A stretch of DNA of 5,898 bases, from the NCBI GenBank assembly GCA_050747525.1, contig JBOGOC010000100.1, positions 1 to 5,898 on the forward strand. The letters are read 5' to 3'. Made by a program: the position numbers and the translations under genes. This stretch comes from JBOGOC01 sp050747525. Lineage in GTDB: Bacteria > Acidobacteriota > Polarisedimenticolia > JACPZX01 > DASXTC01. Below are positions 4,632 through 5,898 of the stretch, in pieces (positions within the stretch are counted from its first letter, which is position 1; the number at the start of each line of letters is the position of its first letter). The notes beneath the pieces are model-generated. The model was not told the DNA's origin and ran no database searches. It saw only the letters and a program-made list of their open reading frames with translations.

Positions 4632-5898
4632 GAGACATCCTAGTCCGCAGCGCATGACCTTTCTTCTGGCCGTCCTCGTCCTGATCCTGTCCTGGCAGCC
4701 CGGCGGGCTGGCCGCGCCGGCGGCGGCGAAGGCCGTGGTCAAGCTGGGCCCGCTGGCGGAGCGGCCGCGCTCGGGAGGGAAGGTGTTGACCCATCTGAGC
4801 GCGCCCACGATGCGCATCGGCCTGACGGGCGACGGCCGCACGGTGACGCTCGACTCGGCCGGCGGGCTCTACGTGGTGGACCGCGAGACGGGGCGCGACG
4901 TCTGGAAGCACATCCACAAGGGGCCGCTGCGCGTGGTGCTGGAGCGTGGCTCCGATGCCGAAGCGCAGACGGTGTACCGCGTGCAGGTGGCGTCGCTGGC
5001 GTCGCGCGAGGAGGCCGACGTCCTGCGCGAGAAACTGGAGAAAGAGACCGGCGAGGCGGGGATGGTGTCGCGCTATCCGGATCGCAACGCCTGGCGGGTG
5101 CGTATGGGCCAGCGCGGCTCTCGCGACGAGATCGCGCAGGTGGAAGAGAAGCTGCGCTCGATGGGCCACGAGGAGATCTGGGTGGTGCAGGAGCCCGGCC
5201 CCGGCGGCAAGCAGTCGCGCATGAGGCTGGTGGACGAGTTCTACAACGACCTGGTCACCTCGGCGCGCGCCCTGGTGGTCCTTCCGGCGGCCGAGGGACG
5301 GCCCCTGAAGGTCTCCGACATCGCGTACCGCGGTCTGATCGAAGTGGTGCTCACGCCGGGCCGGACCCTTCAGGCCATCAACGTCCTCAACGCCGAGGAC
5401 TACTTGAAGGGGGTCGTCCCGCGGGAGCTGGGGCCCACGCTGTACCCCGAGCTGGAGGCGCTCAAGGCGCAGGCGGTGGCCGCCCGCACCTACGCCCTGC
5501 GCACCCTCGGCGAGTTCGCGCGCGAGGGGTACGACATCTGCGCCACGCCGCGCTGCCAGGTGTACAAGGGGATGGAGGTCGAGCACCCGTTCTCCGACCG
5601 CGCCATCGCCGAGACCGCCGGCCAGGTGCTGCTCTACGAGGGGGAGCTGGTGGACGCCCTCTACAGCTCGACCTGCGGCGGCCACACCGAGGACGGCCAC
5701 GTCATCTTCCCGCTCAAGCGGGAGCCCTACCTCAAGGGGGTGCCCTGCGTCGAGGCCGGCGTGGCGCGTCTCGCCGGCGACCTCGCGTCGGGGACCGAGT
5801 TCCCCGCCGGCCTGACCCTCCGCCTGCTGCCGCCGTCGCCCGGGGTGGAGCCCGCCGCGGCGCTCGCCGCCCGCCTCGAGCACCTCGCCCTCCTCGCC
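4630..5898 (+). CDS. Secreted SPOR-SpoIID/LytB domain protein, probable peptidoglycan lytic enzyme (3' end outside window)
   Basis: The frame is open from 4630 to the right edge, giving 423 residues. Order of parts: signal peptide (about 1-31, with R2 and R8 before FLLAVLVLILSW); a short beta segment MRIGLTGDG...TLDSAGGLYVVD (about 61-84) typical of SpoIID proteins; a SPOR domain (about 115-188, VYRVQVASLASREEADVLRE to EEIWVVQ); then the SpoIID catalytic core (about 230-376). The core shows AEDYLKGVVPREL with the likely catalytic glutamate E266, EALKAQAVAARTYAL, CATPRCQVYKG (C304, C309), and YSSTCGGHTED. B. subtilis SpoIID is a lytic transglycosylase that cuts denuded glycan, and SPOR domains bind denuded glycan, so an envelope peptidoglycan-remodelling role is inferred. 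An alternative ATG at 4654 has no better Shine-Dalgarno and would leave the signal peptide without a positive n-region, so 4630 is preferred, though not certain. Residues after about 376 match no domain I recognise. Confidence 0.92.
   Translation, partial: MRHPSPQRMTFLLAVLVLILSWQPGGLAAPAAAKAVVKLGPLAERPRSGGKVLTHLSAPTMRIGLTGDGRTVTLDSAGGLYVVDRETGRDVWKHIHKGPLRVVLERGSDAEAQTVYRVQVASLASREEADVLREKLEKETGEAGMVSRYPDRNAWRVRMGQRGSRDEIAQVEEKLRSMGHEEIWVVQEPGPGGKQSRMRLVDEFYNDLVTSARALVVLPAAEGRPLKVSDIAYRGLIEVVLTPGRTLQAINVLNAEDYLKGVVPRELGPTLYPELEALKAQAVAARTYALRTLGEFAREGYDICATPRCQVYKGMEVEHPFSDRAIAETAGQVLLYEGELVDALYSSTCGGHTEDGHVIFPLKREPYLKGVPCVEAGVARLAGDLASGTEFPAGLTLRLLPPSPGVEPAAALAARLEHLALLA
4638..4641 (-). promoter_or_regulatory. 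Ribosome binding site of the HAD gene
   Basis: Minus-strand AGGA lies 6 nt before the ATG at 4631-4629 and favours this start. If the plus-strand SpoIID gene begins at 4630, this site lies inside its signal-peptide codons. Confidence 0.55.

Noticed and set aside
3864..4643. 259-codon plus-strand frame opposite the HAD gene
   Set aside because: Low-complexity Q/G/R/A composition and no motif; it is a shadow of the HAD gene.
3889..5883. 664-codon minus-strand open frame spanning the HAD and SpoIID genes
   Set aside because: It is antisense to the SPOR-SpoIID frame and shifted against the HAD frame. Composition is H/R/G-rich with no domain, and the competing genes carry full catalytic motifs.

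Overview
The window is GC-rich, densely coding bacterial chromosome with seven complete or nearly complete genes and one gene fragment. No stretch over 300 bases lacks a gene; the longest intergenic gap is about 58 bp (1756-1813). The mix is a SpoIID/LytB-type wall enzyme carrying a SPOR domain, a duplicated beta-rich protein of a type I associate with Acidobacteriota and related phyla, a lone folB, and a TTG start. This suggests a high-GC, probably Gram-negative environmental bacterium, perhaps Acidobacteriota or a neighbouring phylum. That assignment is inference; no rRNA or other marker is present.

Left part, minus strand (1-1755): a compact leftward operon. A strong sigma70-type promoter (TTGACA-16 bp-TAGAAT, 1793-1820) leads into a 151-residue protein made of two related beta-rich modules. 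This overlaps by 11 bp a TTG-started M24 (aminopeptidase P-like) metallopeptidase with all five metal ligands. The peptidase stop is followed 2 bp later by the start of a secreted protein that leaves the window after 35 codons.

Middle, plus strand (1814-3955): an MFS exporter of the MFS_3/EntS type, a secreted MerP-like heavy-metal-associated (HMA) protein, and dihydroneopterin aldolase (folB), with gaps of 20 and 37 bp. They look co-transcribed. The start codon of the MFS gene overlaps the -35 box of the leftward promoter, so the two operons diverge from one very small control region.

Right part (3936-5898): a HAD-superfamily hydrolase on the minus strand overlaps folB tail to tail by 20 bp. 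A SPOR-SpoIID protein on the plus strand runs off the right edge. The HAD and SpoIID genes are head to head, and their best start codons share one CATG tetranucleotide.

I saw no tRNA, rRNA, CRISPR array, insertion sequence or phage gene, and no clear new multi-gene system. The most interesting items are the SPOR-SpoIID architecture, the duplicated-module protein linked to the M24 peptidase, the HAD protein with a missing motif I aspartate and a cysteine cluster, and the two unusually compressed divergent start regions.
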